Assembly: GCA_016182105.1 (NCBI GenBank)
Contig: JACOXZ010000001.1
Span: 1 to 53,351, forward strand
Length of the DNA stretch: 53,351 nucleotides
Reading direction: 5' to 3'
Source of the DNA: Candidatus Liptonbacteria bacterium
Lineage (GTDB): Bacteria; Patescibacteriota; Minisyncoccia; UBA6257; 2-01-FULL-56-20
Part shown: one piece after another, positions 39,346 to 46,780 of the stretch
How the letters are laid out: every line of letters begins with the position of its first letter
How positions within the stretch are numbered: the stretch's first letter is position 1
Notes under the pieces: generated by a model
The model's input: only the letters and a program-made list of their open reading frames with translations
Told to the model about the DNA's origin: nothing
Database searches by the model: none
Program-made: the position numbers and the translations under genes

Positions 39346-40344
39346 ATGACATTGGCTGTTTTTTTCGTTTTAGGTTTCTCTTTAATAGGCACTCTTTCCT
39401 TGCGGTCAAAAGCCGATCAAGGAGACGTTTTTGGCGGACCAGTTCTCTTCCCATCATTTACGCCTTCTGCTTCTTTAAACCAACTCGCCCTTCTTACGAG
39501 CCAGGGTGGGGTCCTCACCCAGCCGCGGCCAGCTGACTGGAGCGAGAATTCTTACGAGCCAGGACTCTCAGCCGCGACTTTGGCCGATTTAAGTCAGCCC
39601 ATCGGGCTTTTTAACGCTAGAGGAGGCATTTTGAATTACAAAGTTAAAAAAGGCGACACTCTCTCGGGTATTGCACTGGAGTTCGGCATCTCTGTCCAGA
39701 CAGTCATAAATGCCAATCCCGAAGTTCGGGCTAGGAGTCTTCAGATTGGCCAGGAGCTAAAAATTCTTCCTGCTTCCGGTATTGTCTACGACGTCAAGGA
39801 CGGCGACACACCAGAATCAATTGCTGAAACTTTCGGCATAGACCTACTCGAGATTCAAGATTTTAACCGATCAGTTGATTTCTCCTCCCTTGCGCCAGGC
39901 GTCTCCCTGGTCATTCCCGGCGCGGTACGGCTTAGCGCTTCTTATCAAAGCGGGAATCTCCCGAATCTCGGCGGCTATTTCGCCGATCCAGCAGTTGGCT
40001 TCAATTGGGGCCAACTCCATCCTTATAATGCCGTTGATATCGCGAATACCTGTGGCACAAAGGTTCAAGCAGCCGCCGAAGGGCTAGTGATTCCTGATGA
40101 GCGTTACGGCGACGGCATCTCCGGTTGGAATTCCGGCTACGGCCATTTCGTGCTTATTGAGCATCCGAACGGCACGCAAACGCGCTACAGCCATTTAGAT
40201 AAAGTTCTTGTCTCAATCGGCAACTATGTGAGTCAAGGCGAGGACATCGGCACTATGGGGAATACGGGTAATGTCCACGGTCCAACTGGCTGTCACCTCC
40301 ACTTCGAAGTCTACGGCGCCCAGAATCCGTTTGCTAGGCAGTAG
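39346..40344 (+). CDS. LysM and M23 domain peptidoglycan hydrolase
   Basis: 332 aa from ATG 39346; TTG 39325 would add NNAKKP, giving a better basic signal start. Signal helix (TLAVFFVLGFSLIGTLSL), then LysM 1 (YKVKKGDTLSGIALEFGISVQTVINANP), LysM 2 (YDVKDGDTPESIAETFGIDLLEIQDFN), and an M23 LytM-type endopeptidase: HPYNAVDIANTCGTKV, GYGHFVLIEHPNGTQTRYSHL and CHLHFEVYG (HxH zinc ligand). It cleaves peptidoglycan peptide bridges outside the membrane. The frame stays open to 39208, but that part lies upstream of the promoter and inside uvrD. Confidence 0.9.
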   Translation: MTLAVFFVLGFSLIGTLSLRSKADQGDVFGGPVLFPSFTPSASLNQLALLTSQGGVLTQPRPADWSENSYEPGLSAATLADLSQPIGLFNARGGILNYKVKKGDTLSGIALEFGISVQTVINANPEVRARSLQIGQELKILPASGIVYDVKDGDTPESIAETFGIDLLEIQDFNRSVDFSSLAPGVSLVIPGAVRLSASYQSGNLPNLGGYFADPAVGFNWGQLHPYNAVDIANTCGTKVQAAAEGLVIPDERYGDGISGWNSGYGHFVLIEHPNGTQTRYSHLDKVLVSIGNYVSQGEDIGTMGNTGNVHGPTGCHLHFEVYGAQNPFARQ

Positions 40345-40348
40345 AAAT

Positions 40349-41956
40349 TTAGATTTCTTCTCTTAATCTATAACTAAAGGCCTCGGCCAAATGCTCGGCA
40401 GAGGTTTTTTCTTTCTGCTCGAGGTCGGCGATGGTGCGGCTGGTTTTAAGAAGTCTAAAATAGCCGCGGGGCGAGAGTCGGGTTTTGTCCAAAGTTTCTA
40501 GGAAATCTTCGGCGGCCTTATCCAGATTTACCAATTCCTCGGTTTGCTTCGAGCTCATCTCGGCATTGGTTTGTCCGCCGAAGGCGTGCGCCCGAGGCCC
40601 ATCCGCCTTTGGCGGAGATCCGCCTCTGGCGGAGATCTTTTTGAAACGTTCTTTCTGGAGTACCCTAGCAGATTCAACCTGTTTTTTAATACCCGGGCTT
40701 TCAGGATTTCCGATTCTTTTTCGCCTTAACTCTTTTAGATCAATCCTCGGTACTTTGATTTGAAGGTCAATGCGGTCAAGCAAGGGCCCGGAAATCTTCT
40801 TCTGATAGCGGATGACTTCATAAGCGCCGCAGCGGCACTCTTTCTCCGGGTCGCCCCAGTAGCCGCAAGGACAAGGATTCATTGCCGCTATAAGAGAAAA
40901 ACGGCTAGGAAAAGTTAGGGTATTTTTGGCTCGGGCCACCCTCACCATTCCGGATTCCATCGGTTGTCGAAGGGCCTCAAGGATATTTTTTTGAAACTCC
41001 GGCAGTTCATCTAGGAAGAGAACGCCGCGGTGAGCAAGACTGATCTCGCCGGGTTTGGGATCTCCTCCGCCGCCAACAATTGCGATTACCGAGGCAGTCT
41101 GGTGCGGCGCGCGGAAAGGCCGGTTTTTGATAAGTCCGCCTGGAGCGAGGCCGGCTGCGCTATAAATCTTCGTAATTTCAATAGCCTCTTCGCGGGAGAG
41201 CCCCGGGAGAATCCCGGTTAAGGCTTGGGCTAAGAGGCTTTTCCCAACTCCCGGAGGCCCGATCATAAGCAGATTGTGGCCGCCTGCAGCCGCAATGACT
41301 AAGGCCCTTTTCGCATGTTCTTGGCCTTTAATTTCCGAAAAGTCCACGAGAGAATTTACCACTCCTTCTTCTTTGTTTTTAAAAACAGCCGGCTCGATAC
41401 TTCGCCGACCCTCGAGAAAATCAATGGCTTCAGTAAGATTTTGAAGAGGGATTATTTTTAAATCTTTTATCGCGGCGGCTTCAGCCGCGTTTTCTTTGGG
41501 CAAGAGCAAAAATTTAAAGCTAGCTTCACGAGCCATCTCGCTAATATTGAGCGCGCCATTTATTGGACGGAGCCGTCCGTCCAGGGCCAGCTCGCCCGCG
41601 AAAACTTTGTCGCTGGTTTCAAAGTCTTTAATTTGTTTTGTGGCCAAAAGATAGCCTAAGGCGATTGCGAGGTCATACTGCGAGCCGGCTTTTTTAATAT
41701 CCGCAGGCGCGAGATTTACGGTGATTTTCCTGTTCTCTCTATTAGGAGGCTTTGCGCCGCTGTTTTTTAAGGCCGAGTTAACTCTTTCCTTGGCTTCGCT
41801 TACGGCTTTGTCCGCGAGGCCGACAATATTAAAAGCATGGAGACCGACATTCAGGTCAATCTCTACTTCAATTAGTTTGGCTTTAATGCCCTCAAGCTCG
41901 GCCGAGTGGACCTTAGCGAGATTTTTAAGCACGAGTGATCTTGAATTTGTCGCCAA
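40349..41956 (-). CDS. comM: ComM/YifB family Mg-chelatase-like ATPase
   Basis: 535 aa. N-terminal Lon-like domain (VEIDLNVGLHAFNIVGLADKAVSEAKERVNSALKNSG), AAA+ core with LLMIGPPGVGKSLLAQALTGILPG, and a zinc-type CPCGYWGDPEKECRCGAYEV. YifB/ComM is a hexameric helicase that extends recombination during natural transformation, consistent with DNA uptake in CPR. TTG 41956 is the longest start; GTG 41932 (VLKNLAKVHSAEL) fits the family start better. Residues ~437-462 (ARGGSPPKADGPRAHAFGG) are coded by tandem TCCGCC-GGCGGA hairpins and absent from homologues, so an in-frame insertion is likely. Confidence 0.92.
   Translation of the reverse strand: MATNSRSLVLKNLAKVHSAELEGIKAKLIEVEIDLNVGLHAFNIVGLADKAVSEAKERVNSALKNSGAKPPNRENRKITVNLAPADIKKAGSQYDLAIALGYLLATKQIKDFETSDKVFAGELALDGRLRPINGALNISEMAREASFKFLLLPKENAAEAAAIKDLKIIPLQNLTEAIDFLEGRRSIEPAVFKNKEEGVVNSLVDFSEIKGQEHAKRALVIAAAGGHNLLMIGPPGVGKSLLAQALTGILPGLSREEAIEITKIYSAAGLAPGGLIKNRPFRAPHQTASVIAIVGGGGDPKPGEISLAHRGVLFLDELPEFQKNILEALRQPMESGMVRVARAKNTLTFPSRFSLIAAMNPCPCGYWGDPEKECRCGAYEVIRYQKKISGPLLDRIDLQIKVPRIDLKELRRKRIGNPESPGIKKQVESARVLQKERFKKISARGGSPPKADGPRAHAFGGQTNAEMSSKQTEELVNLDKAAEDFLETLDKTRLSPRGYFRLLKTSRTIADLEQKEKTSAEHLAEAFSYRLREEI
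40602..40633. repeat. Tandem hairpins inserted in comM
   Basis: TCCGCC-ttt-GGCGGA (40602-40616) and TCCGCC-tct-GGCGGA (40619-40633), a nearly exact direct repeat of a hairpin. In frame, coding the extra Gly/Pro/Arg loop of ComM. Confidence 0.7.
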
Positions 41957-42299
41957 TCTTCTTCAGGGTATTTTTGATTTTGCACTTCTGACAAAGCCTG
42001 GAGGCTGGCACAATCGAAAGAACTTTGCCGAAAATTTCGCTCTGACACTGTTCGCAAATCCCGTATTTGCCGGTTTTGATTTTGTTTAAAGCGAGATCAA
42101 TATCGTTAATTCGATCTTTAAATACCCGACTTATAGCTAAGCGGTTGCCGATCTCTTCAGCCTCGTCAGATTCTTCGTCAAAGTGATCCGTGTCATCGCC
42201 AAAATCTTCCGGTTGGCTTTGGGCTTTGGCTTCTTTAAGGAGCCTGACCTTTTCTTTCTCCAGTTTTTCCTGATATTTTTTAAGCTCTTCCTTGGTCAT
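41925..42299 (-). CDS. DksA/TraR-type zinc-finger protein
   Basis: 124 aa. N-terminal helical coiled coil (KEELKKYQEKLEKEKVRLLKEAKA), acidic centre (DDTDHFDEESDEAEE) and C-terminal zinc finger CEQC-x17-CQKC (~90-114). DksA binds RNA polymerase through the secondary channel; TraR-like short forms do the same. The coiled-coil tip DxxDxA motif is not clear, so regulation via ppGpp is uncertain. The ATG adjoins the inverted-repeat element 42298-42417 and the 3' end overlaps comM. Confidence 0.85.
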   Translation of the reverse strand: MTKEELKKYQEKLEKEKVRLLKEAKAQSQPEDFGDDTDHFDEESDEAEEIGNRLAISRVFKDRINDIDLALNKIKTGKYGICEQCQSEIFGKVLSIVPASRLCQKCKIKNTLKKIGDKFKITRA

Positions 42300-42417
42300 C
42301 CCGTTAGAAGCAGATCGCGATCTAGGCGAGTCTGCGGTTTAATTTTATTCATTGTAATGACTATATATTTATTGATATTTGGAGTTTTTGCAACGCGATC
42401 GCGGCTTCTAACGGGAT
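42298..42417. repeat. 120-bp inverted-repeat element abutting the dksA-like start codon
   Basis: Arms ATCCCGTTAGAAGC (42298-42311) and GCTTCTAACGGGAT (42404-42417). Minus-strand reading: arm, AT-rich middle, internal stem with GCAGA/TCTGC, arm, ATG of the dksA-like gene, with the ATG formed by the arm's AT. The arm is nearly that of the copies at 44364 and 44834, but the interior is unrelated. Confidence 0.8.
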
Positions 42418-42483
42418 CATGTCTAGCCCCATAATAGTCCTGGAAAGCGGTCATAGCAAGAGAGCGGGCTTGATTTACGTTCT

Positions 42484-44154
42484 TTACTTGAAAACCCTTA
42501 CGGTTTCAAGGTACCAATTATTTACTTGTTGAAAACGGTTGGCTGATTCAGCTATTGAACCGCTCGCGAGCCCCATAAGACCTTTTTTGGTTATATAAAG
42601 GTAGTTCGGCGAGTATAGAAAAACGGCCGGATAATCAAGAGTAATGATTTTTTGGAGTTCGCTGAATTGATTTTTCCGCTTTTCCGGATCCAGATTTTGG
42701 CGTATAGCTTCAATAAGTTCATCAGCCTTTTTGTTGTTGTAAAGGCTTAAGTTAAGGCCGGGAGAAAATCTGCCGGAAGAATGCCAGAAAGAAAATAGAT
42801 CTGAGTTTTCGTTTAAGACATTGCCAAAAAGCAAGGCCTCGTAATCTCGGTTTTTAATTACAGTCTCCACAATTTCTTCTGGTGAGAGGACGACCAAGTT
42901 TATCTTAAATCCGATCTCTTCCCAGGCTGATTTTAAGATATTGGCCGTTTTTAAAAGGAAAGGTACTTGAGGAATAACTAAATTAAATCCGAGTTCAATT
43001 TCACTGTTCTTTATTTTTTTAGAGCGAAAGCCACTCGAGGATGATTTCTGCCAAAGAGCTTTCTCTAAAATATCACTAGCCAATTGGACTCGTGAAAGCG
43101 AAGAAGTGGAAACTAAATCTTCTAGGGCTTCCGGATCAAAATAAGCCGCCCCTTTGGGGATGGGATGAGAGAGCATCTCAGCCTCGCCCTCAAAAGTTTC
43201 TCGGATAAGCTTTTCTTTGGGAGCGGTTAGCGTCAAGGTCCTCCTTACCTCAAGTTCTTTAAAACTTAGATTTCGGCTTTGGTTTAGAAAAACCGCATAA
43301 TAGCTCGGCAAGCTAAACTTAATAACCTGATGCGGACGTTTCAGTCCCCCAAGCTCCTCTGTCCGAAGAGTTATAAAGCCGTCGACTTCGCCGCTCGAGA
43401 AGGCTAGGACTAGCTCCTCGGTCTTCCGGAAAAAGCGAAAACTGAATTTTTTAATGAAGGCTGGACCCAGAACGTAGTTCGGATTGGCCTTAAGCTCGTA
43501 GAGAGTGATAAAGCCGCCGCTTTCCTTGTCATAAGATTCAAATTGATAAGGTCCGCTCCCTACAGGACTTAAGTTATAGTCCGAGAGCCGCCAGTTAGCT
43601 CCTGGAATTTCGCCAAAAATATGCCGAGGCAGGGGACGGAGGTTCTTCAGATTTTCCGCAAAAAAAGAGTAAGGACTTGCTAGGCTAAACTCAAGTTCGA
43701 GTTCGCTTATGCGGGAGGCAAGCACCCCCTGCCAGCTTAAAAAAAAAGGCGAATTGGTATTAGGGTCCTGAATTTTCTGAACGGTAAAGAGGATGTCATC
43801 GCTTAGGAGCGGCCTCTGGTCCGACCACTTTAAGTTTTCTTTAAGTCTCACCTTCCAGATCCGACCATCTTTCCCGGATTCGATCTTACTTGCGAGGTCC
43901 TCGAGTCGGCTGAAGACTAATCTTACAAGACCTTTATCAATTTCGCCGATTGCGAGAACCGGGTTTATGTAGGCTGGCTGGCCAACTATTGCTTCAATAT
44001 ATTTTCCGCCAGGAGCCGGGATTTCTATGGTTGCCCCCGCAATAAAGATAGCGGTTAAGCCGCTCGAACTTAGGACAAAGAAAAAGGCGGCAAACCAAAA
44101 AACTCGGCGCTCCGCCTCTTTAAGGTTCAGGTATATTTTTTTTAAATTACCCAC
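42484..44154 (-). CDS. Extracellular solute-binding protein, family 5 (OppA-like)
   Basis: About 556 aa from GTG 44154, which follows the secG TGA by one base; a TTG at 44181 would overlap secG. Membrane anchor at ~18-40 (FWFAAFFFVLSSSGLTAIFIAG), not a lipobox, then the family 5 fold: YINPVLA, WKVRLKENLKWSDQRPLLSDDILFTVQ, GSGPYQFESYDKESGGFITLYELKANPNYV and LNLSLYNNKKADELIE. Captures peptides or similar ligands outside the cell. No ABC permease or ATPase gene is adjacent, so partners must lie elsewhere. Confidence 0.87.
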   Translation of the reverse strand: MGNLKKIYLNLKEAERRVFWFAAFFFVLSSSGLTAIFIAGATIEIPAPGGKYIEAIVGQPAYINPVLAIGEIDKGLVRLVFSRLEDLASKIESGKDGRIWKVRLKENLKWSDQRPLLSDDILFTVQKIQDPNTNSPFFLSWQGVLASRISELELEFSLASPYSFFAENLKNLRPLPRHIFGEIPGANWRLSDYNLSPVGSGPYQFESYDKESGGFITLYELKANPNYVLGPAFIKKFSFRFFRKTEELVLAFSSGEVDGFITLRTEELGGLKRPHQVIKFSLPSYYAVFLNQSRNLSFKELEVRRTLTLTAPKEKLIRETFEGEAEMLSHPIPKGAAYFDPEALEDLVSTSSLSRVQLASDILEKALWQKSSSSGFRSKKIKNSEIELGFNLVIPQVPFLLKTANILKSAWEEIGFKINLVVLSPEEIVETVIKNRDYEALLFGNVLNENSDLFSFWHSSGRFSPGLNLSLYNNKKADELIEAIRQNLDPEKRKNQFSELQKIITLDYPAVFLYSPNYLYITKKGLMGLASGSIAESANRFQQVNNWYLETVRVFK

Positions 44155-44155
44155 T

Positions 44156-44365
44156 TCAGGAGACGAGCTGAATAATGGCAATTATCATAAAAAGGGCGGC
44201 GAGGAGGATTGTGCTTCGAAAAATTATTTTTTCGAGTCCCCGGCGCGTTTGATAAAAGCCGCCTTCGCCGCCAAAAATGCCGGAGAGTCCCGCAGATCTT
44301 TCCTGAAGCAAAATCAAGATAACCAAGACGATCGAGATGATTAGTTGGAGGATGGTAAGTATCAT
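44156..44365 (-). CDS. secG: Preprotein translocase subunit SecG
   Basis: 69 aa. Two helices (~3-21 and 50-67) around the conserved loop LLQERSAGLSGIFGGEGGFYQTRRGLEKIIF, the SecG hallmark (Q-x-GL-G-FGG). It aids SecYEG transport. ATG 44365 directly follows the CTAACGGG arm end of the inverted-repeat element. Downstream it meets the binding-protein gene with one base between. Confidence 0.93.
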   Translation of the reverse strand: MILTILQLIISIVLVILILLQERSAGLSGIFGGEGGFYQTRRGLEKIIFRSTILLAALFMIIAIIQLVS

Positions 44366-44485
44366 CCCGTTAGAGATAGGAAACGCCCTGCGTTTCCGTT
44401 GATGTCACGCAAGACCTTTAACTGATGTAAATACATGGTTACAAAACTTGATGTAGTTTATAAGATGGGGCATCTCTAACGGGAT
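44364..44485. repeat. 122-bp inverted-repeat element filling the gap between two genes (family A copy 1)
   Basis: Arms ATCCCGTTAGAGAT (44364-44377) and ATCTCTAACGGGAT (44472-44485). The minus-strand order is: TGA stop of the PF04020 gene sharing its last base with the arm, arm, middle with ACATCAG and TTGCGTGACATCAACG, hairpin GGAAACGC/GCGTTTCC, arm, ATG of secG. Interior and arms are largely identical to 44834-44957. Confidence 0.9.
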
Positions 44486-44835
44486 CATTTAATTAAAAGG
44501 TGGAAGGCAAAATTCACTGCTCCTACGACGAGGGAGGCGAAAACCAAAGCAGGAACGGTTTCAATCGTAAGATTTTTAGTGAGGATGTCAAGAATATAGA
44601 TCACAATCGCGTTTACGAAAAAGAGTCCTAGTCCCAAGGTCAAAATAATAATCGGTCCCAAAATTAATTTAAGCACCGGTTTTAAGACGAAATTTAACCC
44701 CGTTAGAATCAAAGCAATCACAGCTACTTTTTTAAGATCAGAAGTCAGTTTAAAGCCTTGAATAAAATAGGCCGCTGCCATAAGCGATAGGCCATTTGCC
44801 AAAACCGCGCCAATCACCTTTATTAACCACTTCAT
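44485..44835 (-). CDS. Phage holin family 4-type membrane protein (PF04020)
   Basis: 116 aa with four helices (~4-24, 34-52, 56-80, 90-113). The pattern NGLSLMAAAYFIQGF, then ALILTGLNFVLKPVLKLILGPIIILTLGLGLFFVNAIVIYILD matches the PF04020/YvlD family. The phage-holin name is historical; most members are chromosomal and of unknown function. It sits between two copies of the same inverted-repeat element. Confidence 0.85.
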   Translation of the reverse strand: MKWLIKVIGAVLANGLSLMAAAYFIQGFKLTSDLKKVAVIALILTGLNFVLKPVLKLILGPIIILTLGLGLFFVNAIVIYILDILTKNLTIETVPALVFASLVVGAVNFAFHLLIK

Positions 44836-44957
44836 CCCGTTAGAGATAGGAAACGCTTTGCGTTTCCGTTGATGTCACGCAAGACCTTTGACTGATGTAA
44901 ACGCATGATTACAAAACTGGATGTTTAATTCATAGATGGTTAATCTCTAACGGGATT
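44834..44957. repeat. 124-bp inverted-repeat element, family A copy 2
   Basis: Left arm ATCCCGTTAGAGAT (44834-44847), right arm with TCTCTAACGGGAT ending at 44957. The interior repeats that of 44364-44485 (GCGTTTCC hairpin, GTTGATGTCACGCAAGACC, ACTGATGTAAA) with substitutions. Read on minus it lies between gpmI (26 nt away) and the ATG of the PF04020 gene, to which it is joined directly. Confidence 0.9.
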
Positions 44958-44983
44958 CATATCCTAATTTTACCTCTTTTTTG

Positions 44984-46516
44984 TTAAAGGAGTTTCTCAA
45001 GCAGGCTTTCGCCGGTCATCTCCTTAGGCTTCTCAAGATCCATCAGTTCGAGAATAGTTGGCGCGACATCAGAGATTATGCCAGCAGTTTCATTTTCGAG
45101 ATTCTCTTGGTTCGGAAACTTACGGCCCTTGAACTCTCCACCCACAAGATAAAAAGGCACCGGATGCGGGTCGTGCTTCGTCTCGACTCTCGAAGTCATA
45201 GGGTTCAAGACTTGTTCGAGATTGCCATGATCGGCAGTGAAGATTATGGTGGTATTGGGACCAGAAGCCACTTTTAAGAGCCGGCCGATCTCTCCATCAA
45301 TTAGTTTGACTACCGTTAAAGCCGCCTCGTAGTTGCCAGTGTGCGCGATTACGTCGGGATTCGCGTAATTGGCTAAGATAAAATCAAAAGACTGGTTTTC
45401 TAGGCCCTGGAGAATTCGGTCAGTGATCGCTGGGGCCATCATCTCCGGGTGTTTTTCAGGATGAGGAGTGGAAATCGAGGGAATGAGTACGCGATACTCG
45501 TTTTTAAAAGGCGGCTCGCGGTAGCCATTAAAAAAATAAGTGACATGGGCATATTTATAGGTTTCAGCAATTCTGATTTGATTTTTGCCTGCTTCGGAGA
45601 GCGCGAAACCCAAGGGTTTTTCTATAGCTTCTGGTTCGAAAGCTGCTGGTACGGCTGATTTTTCTTCGTAGCGAGTCATTGTTACTACGTAAAGATTTCT
45701 CAATTTTTTGGTTTGGAATTTAGAAAAGTCTTTATGGGTAAAAACTGAGTTTAATTCCTTAACGCCGTCTTCACGGAAGTTAAAGAAAATTAAAGAATCA
45801 TTATCTTCAATATTTTTTCCGCCCGTAAAGCGATAAGGGGGTAGAAATTCTTCGCTTGATCCCTGATTTAGCCCCTCGTTTATGATTTTTTGGGGATTAT
45901 CTACTAATTCCCCGCCCTCGCCAACCATGGCAAGATATGCCCGCTCAATGAGCTGCCAGTTTTCTTCTCTGTCCATGGCATAATACCGGCCTGTTAGACT
46001 CCCCAGTTTTTCTTGGGGTACATCATTCAAGAATTTTCCAATGGAGCGGGGAGGGCTGTCTTTTCCGTCAGCAAAAAGGTGAAGTTTTAGCCTCTTCATC
46101 CCCTCAATTTCGGCCATTTTAAGTAGCGCTTTTAAGTGTGGAAGCGAGGCATGGATATTGCCGTCGGTTAAAAGGCCAATCAGATTCACGCTTGAGTTAT
46201 TTTTTCGGGCATGGTCAAAAGCGGCCCTTAGCACGGAATTATTGAAAAGACTGCCATCTCTCACAGCCAGGGTAATTCTAGGGAAATATTGATAAATCAC
46301 TTTACCAGCGCCAAGCGTAAGATGCCCCACTTCGCTATTGCCTACCTCGCCCCAAGGCAGGCCAACGCTTATGCCCGCAGCCTGAAGGCTGGTTAAAGGG
46401 AAATTTTCCTCAAGCCACTTCAAATTTGGCGGACTCGCTACATATATGGGGTTTGACTCATCTTTCCGGCCAAGCCCCCAGCCGTCTAAAACAACCAAAA
46501 GTACGGTTTTTTTCAT
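44984..46516 (-). CDS. gpmI: 2,3-bisphosphoglycerate-independent phosphoglycerate mutase
   Basis: 510 aa, usual length. Metal-site motif LLVVLDGWGLG (~6-16), catalytic Ser in WGEVGNSEVGHLTLGAG, then LLTDGNIHASLPHLKALL, RYYAMDREENW, NYANPDVIAHTGNYEA and IIFTADHGNLEQ, with Mn/Asp-His ligands as in the alkaline phosphatase superfamily. Interconverts 3- and 2-phosphoglycerate in glycolysis. The -10 TAAAAT lies 8 nt before ATG 46516, and the adjoining family B element contributes GTGACG as a possible -35. Confidence 0.95.
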   Translation of the reverse strand: MKKTVLLVVLDGWGLGRKDESNPIYVASPPNLKWLEENFPLTSLQAAGISVGLPWGEVGNSEVGHLTLGAGKVIYQYFPRITLAVRDGSLFNNSVLRAAFDHARKNNSSVNLIGLLTDGNIHASLPHLKALLKMAEIEGMKRLKLHLFADGKDSPPRSIGKFLNDVPQEKLGSLTGRYYAMDREENWQLIERAYLAMVGEGGELVDNPQKIINEGLNQGSSEEFLPPYRFTGGKNIEDNDSLIFFNFREDGVKELNSVFTHKDFSKFQTKKLRNLYVVTMTRYEEKSAVPAAFEPEAIEKPLGFALSEAGKNQIRIAETYKYAHVTYFFNGYREPPFKNEYRVLIPSISTPHPEKHPEMMAPAITDRILQGLENQSFDFILANYANPDVIAHTGNYEAALTVVKLIDGEIGRLLKVASGPNTTIIFTADHGNLEQVLNPMTSRVETKHDPHPVPFYLVGGEFKGRKFPNQENLENETAGIISDVAPTILELMDLEKPKEMTGESLLEKLL

Positions 46517-46544
46517 TCTTTTACATTTTAAAGGATTTTTTAGG

Positions 46545-46648
46545 CCCCGTCACCTTAGAAAGACTTCATCAAGAATTTAGTTTTTTACGAATATTGAGCG
46601 TATTACCAAGAAAAACGACTGGCGCTCACATCTTTCTAAGGTGCGGGG
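46545..46648. repeat. 104-bp inverted-repeat element, family B copy 2
   Basis: Arms CCCCGTCACCTTAGAAAGA (46545-46563) and TCTTTCTAAGG(T)GCGGGG (ending 46648). It shares both ends plus AAGAAAAACG and CTGGCGCTCACATC with 20478-20607. The centre differs. It occupies the divergent gpmI/rny spacer. Confidence 0.85.
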
Positions 46649-46654
46649 TAGGTA

Positions 46655-46683
46655 TTGACTAAAAAAGGACTCGGGACTATACT
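46655..46683 (+). promoter_or_regulatory. Promoter of rny
   Basis: TTGACT (46655-46660), 17-nt spacer, TATACT (46678-46683). Transcription would start near 46690 with a ~90-nt leader before ATG 46781. Confidence 0.75.
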
Positions 46684-46780
46684 TGGTACTATTAAAGAGT
46701 CAATAAAATTCTTAAAGTAAAATTCCTAGAGAATTCAAAAACTAATTTCTAGTCCATGAAGAATTTAGGAAAAAATTATT

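Noticed and set aside
44364-44485. Inverted-repeat elements as intrinsic terminators
   Set aside because: Arms are ~95 nt apart, no T-run follows, and they end on a start codon.
44485-44835. Prophage, based on the holin name
   Set aside because: PF04020 proteins are ordinary chromosomal membrane proteins and no other phage gene is nearby.
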